Origin: Bombus terrestris
Lineage: Eukaryota > Arthropoda > Insecta > Hymenoptera > Apidae
Reading direction: 5' to 3'
DNA length: 64,000 bases
Assembly: GCF_910591885.1 (NCBI RefSeq)
Contig: NC_063270.1
Location: 1,798,001-1,862,000, forward strand
Below, piece by piece: positions 24,290 through 35,137 of this stretch; the first letter of the stretch is position 1, and each line of letters opens with the position of its first letter. Under the pieces are notes generated by a model that saw nothing but the letters and a program-made list of their open reading frames with translations, made no database searches and was not told the origin of the DNA. Position numbers and translations under genes: made by a program.

Positions 24290-25570
24290 TGTTCATTACA
24301 CTAACGTTAACAGAGGCAGCGGGTTATTGATCCGTTCTGTTTGTTTCTCAATTAGTTTCTCTAGCCCGTAAAAAATTTCTGTAGTTTGTTATTTTGTTGA
24401 AAATTTCGTTATTTTGTTTATTACTAGCGTTAGCGGGGCCAGCAGGTTATTGATCTGTTCTGTTTGTTTCTCAATTAGTTTCTCTAGCCCGTAAAGGATT
24501 TCTGTAGTTTGTGCATTAACCGTTTGGCTGTTATCGATGTTATCATGTGGCCGTTTATTGCTCGTATTTCCTAGAATCGCCCAAGTATAGAATACGGATG
24601 AAGAGGCAAGTCTTAAATGACTTATTATTTCCTTATCTGGAGAAATAGTATTAGGATTCGGATTGTATTTAGGTCTAAATTCAAGGTACATTTTTCTATG
24701 GAGCACTTTATGAGTTGGACAGCCTTTATAATTTTTTGGATGATTACCTCAGCAAAGGACGCATTTCGGAGGAATGGATTACAATATCTTTCGGTACGAC
24801 CGTATCTTTGACATCTCTTGTACTGCACTATCTTTCTTTTTTTTTATGTAGTAGTTCGAAGTTTACTATGTGCTTCACAATTTTGTCAATGTTGTAAATG
24901 ATTTAATTATTTGGCTTTGCTCGAGATCTATGAGAAACAAGGACATTGGATTTTGTGTAGCTCTGTGTTTTATATCGCTGATATTAGTTATTTCGTGTCC
25001 GTGCTGTATAAGTTCTTCCTTTAATCCGTCTAGGTCTGCTGAGTGATGTAAGTTGCGTAGGATTACACAAAAAGGTCTGTCCTCTCTTAATTGAAACAGT
25101 GTGAAAGTTAGCATTCAGCATTTTTAGAAATTTTATTATTTTTCTATATGAATCATGGTTACTCGGTAATATCTTGACCTGGTCATTATTTACTTCTAAT
25201 TTGAATTCGTCTGTATTGACACTTATCAACGTTTCCGTCATTATTTGTATGTCTATGACATCATCAAGGTGGGTTGGAAGAGATGGGGATTCCTTCTGTA
25301 ATAGTTAACTTTCAGGTATATCCATCAGGTGTATCTAATAATACAAATCTATTGGAGGTTATTATTACATTTATCCTAGGATCTTCTTTGGATTTTGCAT
25401 TCCTTTTTATATCTTTTTTCCCTTCTGGACTTCCTCTATGCTTATTTCTAGACAATTCTTTGGATGAGCCGTACTTCTGCCATGAAAGTGGCAGATCATT
25501 TGATTGATGGATTGAGGAATGTCCTGGTTGTATGTTCGAAGCCATCTCCAAACCAGATAACACCAATTAT
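24290..25570 (-). pseudogene. jockey-like ORF1 (gag-type, zinc knuckle) remnant
   Basis: The protein pieces come from several overlapping frames. One reads PFCVILRNLHHSADLDGLKE and ELIQHGHEITNISDIKHRAT, the domain that precedes zinc knuckles in jockey ORF1 proteins (about 25085-24960). Another reads MQYKRCQRYGRTERYCNPFL, a degenerate CCHC knuckle (about 24830-24770). The C-terminus reads LEKLIEKQTEQINNLLAPLT followed by LVINKITKFSTK and a stop at 24389. The ORF1 product would bind element RNA in active relatives. Multiple frameshifts make it non-functional, and its end is duplicated in tandem. Confidence 0.85.
24294..24512 (-). repeat. tandem duplication (period 123 bp) at the end of jockey ORF1
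   Basis: 24294-24389 and 24417-24512 are near-copies at an offset of 123 bp (41 codons). Both encode the LEKLIEKQTE-type C-terminus of ORF1. They differ at about ten positions, so the duplication is old. Confidence 0.85.
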
Positions 25571-27613
25571 AGTGAAAATCGATATCAACGATCGAGCAGT
25601 TTCATACACTACTCTTCGTTTTCACTTCGAGATACATAGCAGAAGCAGCATATATTGACCTGTTTATAAGCAAACATTTTACACACATCTGTCCTATTGC
25701 TTAAAGTTGCCTCTCTAAATATAAGACACTTTTTTTCCTTCGCAACAGCATTAGTGACAAATAAACGAATGAAAAACGATCGTCTAGTACACGCGGTCTC
25801 CGTGAGAGAAAACGACGTCTGTTCGGGAAAGTTTCGCAAGGTCGATGCTATTAACGAGATTCCTGATACCGGTGACGCACCAGTAACGACTGCTATAGTG
25901 GAAGTTGATACTAAAAAGCGACGGATAGTTTGTACACAAATTCCGAGGCGACTCGGTTCAACTTCTTCTATGAATTTGAAACTCGACTCGAATGGAATTC
26001 TTCGTTGAACAGGCGTTCAAATTCGCTGAAAGGAATGGAATTCGACCACTTTCCAAAACTTAAAATATGGATTTAATTGAAGTTTACTCCACTCCCCTCC
26101 GGTGACTATGTATGAGTTGACTAAACTTTCATCGACCAGTGGGATATTTATCGAGGAGAAACGCGATTCTGATGACAGATCGATCGAAAGAAGCTTATGC
26201 ATATTTTAAAGTATACCTACTCTGCAAATATTATTTTAAGATATATCCGACGACTGCTTTGAATTTAAATCTCGTATTAAAATTCCAACGTTATTGGATT
26301 CTATTCTTACTTTGAACTACGTTTAAAATACGAAACATTGTAACCTGCAATTTTTCTTTCCCAGAGAACAAGTATTCTAACGTTAAGATAATAAATCTAA
26401 AGATATCCTTTGTGTAAATTATATTACCATAAACAATACAATGGCTTCAAAAAAAGTATTTACGCATACCTTTATTTTCCAATGAAATACTCTTTTATCA
26501 ACTTTCGCGTTTCATTTTTATAGTATCAAATTTTTGTAGCGAATCCCATACAGATAGGAGAAATCATAGTAATGGTTTGAATCAGTAATGAAAAATTGTC
26601 GTTTTTATTGTCCACGCGCCAATCTGAAATTTCGACTCTTGTTTCCATAGATAAGAACTTTACGCGCATACCTCTTACTGCAGTATTGGATTTCTGTCGC
26701 CTTTACCTACCACTACCTCCCCTTACACGTTAAACTGCAGTTTACGATTTCTGCTTTACATCCTTTTTACGTCGCGCACTTTTTAGTCGGACTATTGTGA
26801 TTTATGATCGCGTTATCGTCCGTAACATCACGACCAATGAATTCCTTCCATGGATACGATCGGTCGAAGCATTCTTGCCATGTGCGTATGCTAGTCCAAA
26901 TGGAATCGTATTATTCGATTAAAACGAGCAATCTTGTATCTCCATTGGACAAACAGAAATTATGGTTATGCCGGTAGATCACGTTGGAATTAACGATTTT
27001 GAAATTGCTTATGCTGCTCGATTCGAATTTTTGAGATTGAAACTTTAACGTTGAATGTACTAACGTCGGTGTAGGTGTAGTAACATACGAAATTTGAGCA
27101 GGACAGCATTTTTTATGGATTGTTAACTTTCAAACGAACCGCGTATAAAAATATTAATATTTCTGCAACTTTTCAAGGATTACGACATGCACATTTGCAA
27201 AATTCAAAATTCTTATCCTCGGTTTATCGTTTAAACCTACGTTGACAAGATTTTGCAATCTTTGACCTAAATTTAATATTGTATAATCGCGCAGCGTGGC
27301 AAGCATTTGTCAGTCACTGAAGGGGCAGCAACGAAGACGATATGAAATTTACATTATTCCCAGGGATTATTTGCGTCAAAACGTAGCGGATGGACGCCGG
27401 AAACTCGGTGGTTACTGGTAGTTTCACAAGCGACGAGTACATCTTTAAACTGTCCATCAATATTGAACGAAGAAACCGTCGTACCAATCGTCTATTCACG
27501 CCGCGACGCCGGCTTGGTAGAGATGCAGCGAAGCGCGAAGGTTACAGTATTACCATGGAAGTACGAAGATCTGTCCTTTGGCCTAGAAGCAGAGGGAATT
27601 CTGCTTTCTATGG

Positions 27614-27694
27614 GAGCCATCCCCGCGAAACCACAACCTGCTCCCTTAGCCAGTCAACCTAGAAACCTATTACAGGATTTCCTAGCGTTTTGCC
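27614..27694 (+). repeat. diverged dispersed repeat, copy 1
   Basis: This segment aligns with 28334-28412 in the same orientation. Both share gaaaccaca, then cag-c-acct-gaaacctatta, then a ttt-gcc end, with several substitutions and small gaps. The family is not recognised. Confidence 0.5.
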
Positions 27695-28333
27695 GCAGCA
27701 CGACAAGCGTATTTCGCTCCACAGTATTCCCAACTGGACATCTTTAAACGATTCGCTGTTTTAACACGTTCTACACAGCGCTGCCACCCGTTACGCTTGA
27801 ATTCGTCCCTTGTCGACGATTTGAAGCAAATTTTACATTTTACATGTTCCATATAATTGGCGGTATTACAAATTTATCCCTTTTCCCGGCTATGTCCTCT
27901 CTTTCTCAAATGAAATAGTTAAATTTTTTGTGACAGTGAAAGTATTCTAGAAGAATCATTCTATATTAAATCAACGTCTTTTTCGAAATAAGATTAAATC
28001 TTTTTGTATCCCAATTTCATTCTTATCTCGGAAAACTTTCGATATCTTTATATATGAAATTTTAATATAAAATTACACGAATCAATAACGATTATTTCGT
28101 TTTACCTTCAAACTGAAGGAATTTGTTAACGATAGAAAAAAACAGTCTTACGGGTACAATGTTTAAATTCTGAAGAATCTGTAAGTTAATAATTCCTTGG
28201 TTTAGTCAACATTCATACGAGACAATAAATAGACTAGGGAGAACCGGCGTAGTCGTTAATACAAGTTAAGAAAGATTTATCGGAGGTTACCAGTAACTTT
28301 TGATATTATAGCGTTAATACTCATCATGAAGAT

Positions 28334-28412
28334 CGGCTACCATCGGAGAAACCACATAAAGCGGCTTGACCAGCCGACCTGGAAACCTATTAGGGCATCC
28401 CAATGTTTCGCC
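28334..28412 (+). repeat. diverged dispersed repeat, copy 2
   Basis: Partner of the segment at 27614-27694, about 720 bp away in direct orientation. The best conserved stretch is gaaacctatta. Confidence 0.5.
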
Positions 28413-28632
28413 TTACAGGCTTACTTCATCGCCACAATCGCATCAGGGGACACACCTTCAGCCGAAATCCTAAGCTATTAGCCGGGATTTCTCTTTCCTC
28501 CAATTTAAATGATTTATTTCGCGGCGAGCCGACCTATCTCCGACCAAATACCATCCTAGCCCTCTAACATTTTCAGAGAATGCCAGCGCTGGCGATATTT
28601 CGCCCTGTCGTTGCTGGCCCTTCTACAATTAC

Positions 28633-28664
28633 CTTTCTTCCTTCCTTCCCTTCTTCCTTCCTTC
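28633..28664. repeat. (TTCC)n microsatellite
   Basis: Imperfect run of ttcc units. Confidence 0.9.
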
Positions 28665-31355
28665 GATAAAGATCAAATTGAATTGGCAAATTGATAGAGT
28701 TTTGTTTACACCCAGGCTCGCAAAAGTACTCGGATATTGGAAAATGCCGATTATGAATATATTATGCGTATTATACGAAACGTTTTGAAATGTAATTGGT
28801 ATTGTAACGAAACCTAATTGTCGCAATTTTATTGATGAAGCATGGAATAAATCTAAACACGTGCATTTGCACAGCTACGAAGCTACAAGATATTCAATGC
28901 AAGTATACATTTCGCAGAGGTCACAAAAATATTTAAGCTCGGAATAACTTTCTGCCAAAAAAAGATTCAATCCGTTGTTCCTGGCAATTCGATTGTGGAA
29001 ACGCGCGTTTATTGCCTCGGTGTATGTACATCTTTGTTCACGTTTTTTGGATATCATCGTACTTTCAACCTGGCCAATTACAGAATTGGATTTCGTTCAG
29101 CTCATTAATCTAAACATCGGACCGAAACGACGGTTCCGCAATCGAGCTAAATGAATATTCGAACGAACAACGGTACGTGTCGAGATATAAAGATTGATTT
29201 ACGAGTGCCGCAAGTCTGTAGTTGAAACGAAAAAAGTTTTAATTCCCGCCATGGTGTATTAAATAATTCTGTCCGTATCGACGCGATGCCCTCAGCGTCG
29301 AAATTGTTCGTACCGTGATAGCTTTCATCGAAACACAGTTATTTTCCCACCTTGAATAGCTTTCGAATACCTCTGAACAAGTTTCCTATTTAAATAGACT
29401 CTTCCAAATAAACATTTCCTTTCGAACAGATTTTCCAAACGCTTTTAAAGTGTATCGGTTAATTAATTACGTTTAATTAATGTACAATAGGTAAAATGAA
29501 TCCCAAACCGATTCACGCGATACGTTCATACTGCAGGAAGGTTGTGATTAATTATTTCGTTGATGGAAATTTAATGAATTCTTGGCTGATACGAATTAAA
29601 ACTTGTTTGTTAATTAATGTCCGTTTGACAGTGTTTCTGATTCTACAACAAAGGTAATTATTCGGATTGACGTTGTGTTTCGTTAAATTTATATTTTAGT
29701 CCATCTTTGTAAACAATTAAATTTAAATGTATAGCAAACAATACGATTTAAAAACATGCTTGGAAATTTGATTTTTAAATATTTTCTTGAATTTATGTCC
29801 TAATATTGGTAGAAGGCAACAATAGATTATTCTACGAGCTGCCAGTGAAGGGAATGTATTTTCCTCTCACTAGGGAATCAAAGGGTTCTCACTTCATTCT
29901 ATCGTAAACCTACAAGTCCCAAGGGCACGCGAGAAACTGCAGATTTGTTTCCGTGTTATGCACGACGTGGTCTTCACCGAGTTGTGGTTTAGTTTGTAAG
30001 GTAATCGATATATGCTATCGTAATACAGTTCAATTTTGATTTTAATCTAATTTGCCCTTTTCGAACTTGGCTTTCTAACTCGAGCAACCACCTGACACCT
30101 TGAAAACTTTATCGTGCTTTTGCGAGTCTCTCCTCTACAACTAAACAGACTCGATACCACGTTTTATACTTCTATTAGCAAGGTATAAGATTTATATAAT
30201 TTACATTTGCAAATTTAAAAAATAATTATTTATTTGACAGATAGTTTGAGAAATTTGTAAATCGAATTACTTTTTACGCCATCTTCTATTTGAAGATCGT
30301 AGGAAAGATATGATAATTGTACGCTTTTGTTGATTATTTTCTTTTAATCTCACATTATGATTGAACGAGAGAATTTTAATGACGCAATTAAACATAAAAA
30401 CATCCTGTTAGATTCAAAGACGTAAGTTTTTAAAAAATAATTTACAGGTCGCTGAATAATTATCAAGACAAGCAATATTTTGATACTATAATGTTCGGTA
30501 TTTTGAAAATTTTTAAGGGAATGAAAGATCGTATATTTCGCTTCCAAACCAAATAAAGAAACGATTATGGTAATACGGGACCAGGCGACATACTGAACAT
30601 ACTGAATTTTAATGCTGATTCTTTATGAAAAATAATGTGACCTATCGCGTTACGTCCCTGCAATTTCAGATACAAAATTCACGTTGCAAAAATAGTTTCA
30701 GTTCCACCACCAAAAATTTCATCCTATTACCTGAGCACCTACATCTCTTCACAACTCTATGAAATCCTCTCTCGCCAATTCCAGTGCCTAACCCGATTCA
30801 TCCCCAATGCATCTGGATCACGATGATATGTTGCGATAACATCGCTGGTCGAAACCTTCTTACGTCGAAAACAGATCGGAAATCCGTTTGACGAAACAAG
30901 AGTCTCGCAGACGTCGCTGGTCCACTTTTCCCGACTTATCTTGGAAATATACGTATGATTAAGCAAGTGGTCCGAGACACGAGGAGTATTTTGTAGCAGC
31001 TTCTTCCTCAAAATGCAGGAACAAACGTAACCTACTCCGGTCAAAAGAACTGGCCGGCGCGGAAAGAGGATGACTGTTAAGACCTAAGCAGCTCACAGAA
31101 AGCTGCTTACGATATTCGGAACGATAGACGCGCTACGCCGTGAGTTACCTTCCGCTCCTTTTAAATGACAGGGCCATCAACCATGCCAGCATTTCATTAT
31201 CATAAGTTATGCGGCCTCGACGATGGCTAATGGCCACCACAAAAAGACGAACACCAGGAAATATCTCGTAAGGCGATTGTAACCGACATAATACATCGGC
31301 ATGCAATCTCTGTTGCTTCTAACCATCCCGCTTCCGTCCTACGACCTTTGCTCTG

Positions 31356-31381
31356 TCTCTCTCTCTCTCTCTCTTTCTCTC
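31356..31381. repeat. (TC)n microsatellite
   Basis: TC run with one ttt interruption. Confidence 0.9.
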
Positions 31382-32576
31382 TTATTATTAGAGAGGAGAC
31401 TGTACCGTGGCGCAATTGTGCAGAATGAATATGATCCAGCTGCGTTTCACCGGGAAAATGACTCTTACGCGTGTGACACGGTTTCGAGCAACTTCGTAAC
31501 AAATGCTCGTCTTATATTTAATTCGACCTCGAGTCTTGCGTTGTATCGCGAGCTTCTGTCAGTGGTAGTGCGAGCAAAGTTGACGCAGATTTGAAAGTCT
31601 GTTGGAAATGAGGAATATACTGGTAGAAATTTGAAATTACGATTGCGCGATTTCGTATCGCGATGGAGCGTACTTTGCGTTCTTGTAGTTTGCGTGACGC
31701 GTGTGTGCTATAGGTAGATTCATGGATGAGAAGGTGACGAACACGGTGAAATTTAAAGAAATGTTGTATGTTTGGTGATTAATAGTTTTTGGATATAGTT
31801 GATTTTTTAATACGTAGATTAATATATTAGAAATTATGATCTGCGAATTAATAGGGAAGTATGACTATTAGAATAAAAGAATTTCGAAATAGCAGTACAC
31901 TCGTTTATTCTTATAGCGATATTTTTATGTAATATCTTTTTCCATTGTTCCTTTTGCTTTATTCTTTTCGGTGGCCAGAAATCATTTGACCAGAATGAGA
32001 GATGGTGTTATAAAAAATGACAGTTTGTACTTGAAACAGTACCAGAACAGAGGTAAATGTGTATAAATAATATATGTATGTAGGATAACATATGAATATT
32101 TCTTTTCTTTTAAATAGCATCTCAGAGACTCGTTATATTGTTTACGGTGATATAAGTTTGCAAGAGAATTTAAATATATTCTGTTAAACACATGAAACAG
32201 GTTCTATTAAGACAGTATCAGGTCTTCTCGCTGAAGATAGAACAAAAATAAATATACGTTAGGAATTTAATATTAGCCACTTTCTATAGTTCAACTTTAA
32301 AAGAGGCTTCTTATATTCCAAAATTATTGAATTTTCTATCGGTATATATCGGTAGGGTGCAAACAGCGTCATATCGAAAATAAATTTCCTGAAATCCGAC
32401 GATCGCCGTACGCAATTTCACGTGATCGAATTTACTTTAACCCGAACGTGTCGGCGCGTTACATTTCATTGAACCGTATCAATGACGGGTGACAAATCGC
32501 GGCGTGCCCGATAATTATTACATATACGTATACTTTATGTTCGGCCATTGATTAATGGCGTCGCGATAAATTGCAG

Positions 32577-32696
32577 TTCACCCGATGGTTCAAGTACCAA
32601 ACCAGCTAGTCGGCGCGCCAACTGGAACCAACGTAACGCTGGTTTGTCTCGTCGAAGCTTCTCCGAAGGCCATTAATTATTGGACACGCGAATCAG
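32577..32696 (+). CDS. DIP/lachesin-family Ig protein, exon D (first half of Ig3)
   Basis: The acceptor is aattgcag, and TT completes the open codon to give F. The exon reads HPMVQVPNQLVGAPTGTNVT followed by LVCLVEASPKAINYWTRES. It contains the Ig2-Ig3 linker, the first Ig3 cysteine (LVCLVEAS) and the core tryptophan (NYWTRE). TNVT contains an N-glycosylation sequon (NVT). The donor is TCAG|GTAAGA, phase 1. The VPNQLVGAP and EASPKAINYW blocks are near-invariant in the DIP family. If the donor is ignored, the frame continues to a stop at about 32770, so a truncated intron-retention product is conceivable but not supported by anything else. Confidence 0.94.
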
Positions 32697-34060
32697 GTAA
32701 GATTCAATTAACTGTTTCCACCGTCGTTTGCTTTTATTCCTCATTTCGAAAAATATTACTAAAGCTGTAGAGTATTATAGTTCTAACAAAATCGCTTCCA
32801 GAAAGAAGCAATTCTGAATAAAAGACAGTTGTACATAGAAGTATTAGTAAATTCTGTATTTACTAGAAATTCTTTATTATATTGGTAATTACCATTTATT
32901 TTAATATGGACAAATTATTTACTGTTAAATTGTTGTTGTTCGTGTATTTATATCGAGTAAATATAAATGTACAAGAATATTTATGTAAATATCAAGAATA
33001 AAATACATATAATAACTTATCTGAAAGATAAGACACATTTTTATTTAAATATTTCTCCTTTGTTACTATTTGTAAAAATACAAATATGTATAAATATCCA
33101 AAGTTCATTCACACCGCACTTGTCAAATTTATTTTCTTCCTTTGTTAGACATAATTTAATTTTCTCAAATTACGATGTATTTTAAACTTTCCTTTGTTCA
33201 CCACTGTATAAAAACCAGACATAAGATTTTATTTTTCGAGTCGAAGAACATGAATCGATAGATAGGTTTATTAAATCGCACGCGATAGAAACTGAATTTT
33301 CGTTGGCTGGCTGAGTAAAATAATAATTCGCCGAAGCGTGTTCGCTGGCGAGCCACGAAGATAAGTCACGTACAGAAATTTAAATGCGAAGCGAAGCCGA
33401 GCATTGTACGGTTCGGAAATTCCCATTCTACGGGATCCTTAGGACCTCTTTACTTTCTTATGGTGTAACGTTTTGTGGAACGAAGTTAGCATAATTTGAT
33501 ACGTTTTATATAAAATTGTTTCGCGAACATTAGTTATATATACGGATTATTTTAAAATGTTAAAGAACCATGAGAGGAGAACAGTGCTTTTAACTTTGTT
33601 TAATTGGTATTTGCTTACCATTGAAATGGCTTAATAATTTTTCTATAGTAAACCATATAAAGTTCGACGCTTGACGTATTTTAGTATACGTTGAAAATCC
33701 ATTTGTTTCTAGTAAAAATAAAATCTGGCATTCTTCTCGTAGTTTAGATATTAATGGTTGAATAACTTTTTAGTTTAAGAAATGAAAATACGTGAAGCAA
33801 TTTTTGTATGCACGCGCTACGAAAAGACATTCGTACGTTTATAGAGAAAATTATCCGTGTAAATGTTGTACGTTACACGCTAACAACCATATACGACGAT
33901 GGTTTGTGCTCACGTGATTACGAAAGAACTCCTACTTTATACATTTATTTATTTAATGCTATAATCGTATAAGTAAAATTATGATCGTCCAAAGTACTGA
34001 AAATTTGTACGATGTTTCAGCAAGTAATTTTTAAAAATATAGATCCTTTTTCTGTCTCAG
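32697..34060 (+). other. DIP gene intron D-E
   Basis: This 1,364-bp AT-rich intron runs from GTAAGA to ctgtctcag. No other feature was recognised. Confidence 0.85.
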
Positions 34061-34231
34061 GCGAGATGATAATTAGCAATCACAAATACTCGATGTCAGA
34101 AGTGAAGACATCCGTGTACAGTGTACAGATGCGCTTGGTAATTATGAATCTACAGAAACAGGATCTCGGTGGTTACAAGTGCATCTCAAAGAACTCGATC
34201 GGCGATGCAGAGGGAAACATTCGACTTTACG
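34061..34231 (+). CDS. DIP/lachesin-family Ig protein, exon E (second half of Ig3)
   Basis: The acceptor is ctgtctcag. With the base left by exon D the exon reads GEMIISNHKYSMSEVKTSVY, then SVQMRLVIMNLQKQDLGGYK, then CISKNSIGDAEGNIRLY. The GGYKCISKNSIGD block carries the second Ig3 cysteine and is diagnostic for this family. The donor is TACG|GTGAGT, phase 1. Sixty bases behind the donor the intron carries copy 1 of a dispersed 847-bp repeat, so repeat insertion has come very close to the coding exon without disturbing it. Confidence 0.94.
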
Positions 34232-34290
34232 GTGAGTGCTCATGGATAATACGTTTACGAGGATCGCAAACTCTCAACTTCAGTGCTTTC

Positions 34291-35137
34291 CAACTTCTTC
34301 CTCTACCTCCGTTTATGTTTACCTATCAAAAAGAATTTTTCTTCTTCGCGACTACAGGCACGCCCCTCATAATACACATATGCACGGTTTTTTTTTTTAT
34401 ACAAAACTATTTCGATAAACAGAATTTCGTTAGGAATGCTAACCAAAGAGAACAAAACAAAGTTCGCAAGGAATATCGGACTTCTAAAGGATGGGCGATT
34501 GTTATTAACCCTTTGAGTGCTGTGGGCGCATATAGGTGTCTGGCGAAAGCTATCGATGTGGACTAAGAACATATATATGCGCTTTCTGTAAGTGCCCGGC
34601 ATGGGCTAAGAACGCATGTATGGGTTTTTCAATTTTTCCCAACACCTACGCAGAAGTGATACTATTACGTTTGTGTGAAATAAATATAAATGCATTCCTT
34701 ACGGCAGTAAACAAATGCCAATAGTGCCTCGTTATCGTTGAAGTGGTCACCACTTGTAAGAAAACTCTACATCTGGTTTTTTTAGTTTCCTCAAGCACTG
34801 AATTTTTCACACACAACTAAATTATTAACTTGTGTTATATTTACTAAATTTAGTTTTCTAGTTTATTGCTTTCTAGTTTATTACCCAAATTCTAGTTAAC
34901 TGTAAATTTCAATGTTTATAATAAATAATTAAAAATAACTAAAAAATAACGCTCTTGAATCGTTTAATCTCGTGCAAAAGAATTACTATAACTTATTACG
35001 ATTTGCGCTTTGAATAGTCAATCAACAGAGTTCAGTCTAACGAAAAAGTATTCCGTCCACAGCGATCGTCAGCGCTAGACGCGCGCCGTCCGTACGGACG
35101 ACATAGGCCGCGAGTAGTCAGCACTCAAAGGGTTTTA
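34291..35137. repeat. 847-bp dispersed repeat, copy 1 (with internal terminal-inverted-repeat element)
   Basis: This is co-linear with 53659-54504, with about sixteen differences counted by eye and one poly-T length change, so roughly 98% identical. Similarity starts sharply at caacttcttcctctacc and ends at caaagggtttta. Inside, 34507-34522 (aaccctttgagtgctg) and 35119-35134 (cagcactcaaagggtt) are perfect 16-bp inverted repeats bounding a 628-bp unit. The left inverted repeat follows tt to give TTAACCC, as in piggyBac-like elements, but the right side is GGGTTTTA rather than GGGTTAA. No transposase is encoded. Confidence 0.9.

Larger units (their letters stand above)
21290..25620 (-). mobile_element. 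degenerate jockey-clade non-LTR retrotransposon with nested solo LTR
   Basis: On the - strand the pieces run in the order of a jockey element. ORF1 (about 25570-24290) has a pre-zinc-knuckle domain and a zinc knuckle. ORF2 has an endonuclease start (YRNANGLARYKNDLEIFLNC near 23900), an endonuclease end (GEPTYWPTDTNKLLDFFI and SSLELSSDHSPVIVTVGS, about 23450-23310), a linker, and a reverse transcriptase (SYHPFSLLLSLSKLSEKQL, GVPQDSILGPILYFIYTTDL, FVDDTVVLAADE). It closes with the usual end TIHRDLKIPTVKEEI and RADHWRRYFNPLRY (about 21490-21330). Frameshifts and stops occur throughout and the catalytic FADD reads FVDD. The low-coordinate end abuts the R1-like element directly, so a recognisable 3' end with a poly-A tail was not seen. 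Confidence 0.9.
25621..32576 (+). other. last part of the large DIP intron C-D
   Basis: This is AT-rich intronic sequence. It includes a pair of related 80-bp segments (27614-27694 and 28334-28412), a TTCC repeat, and a TC run near 31.36 kb. Open frames at 25.7-26.0, 27.4-27.7 and 31.3-31.6 kb have no recognisable domain, no splice or family support, and are not called. Confidence 0.65.

Noticed and set aside
27390..27747. Two overlapping + strand frames of 90-94 codons
   Set aside because: No domain, no splice context, and they include one copy of a dispersed repeat segment.
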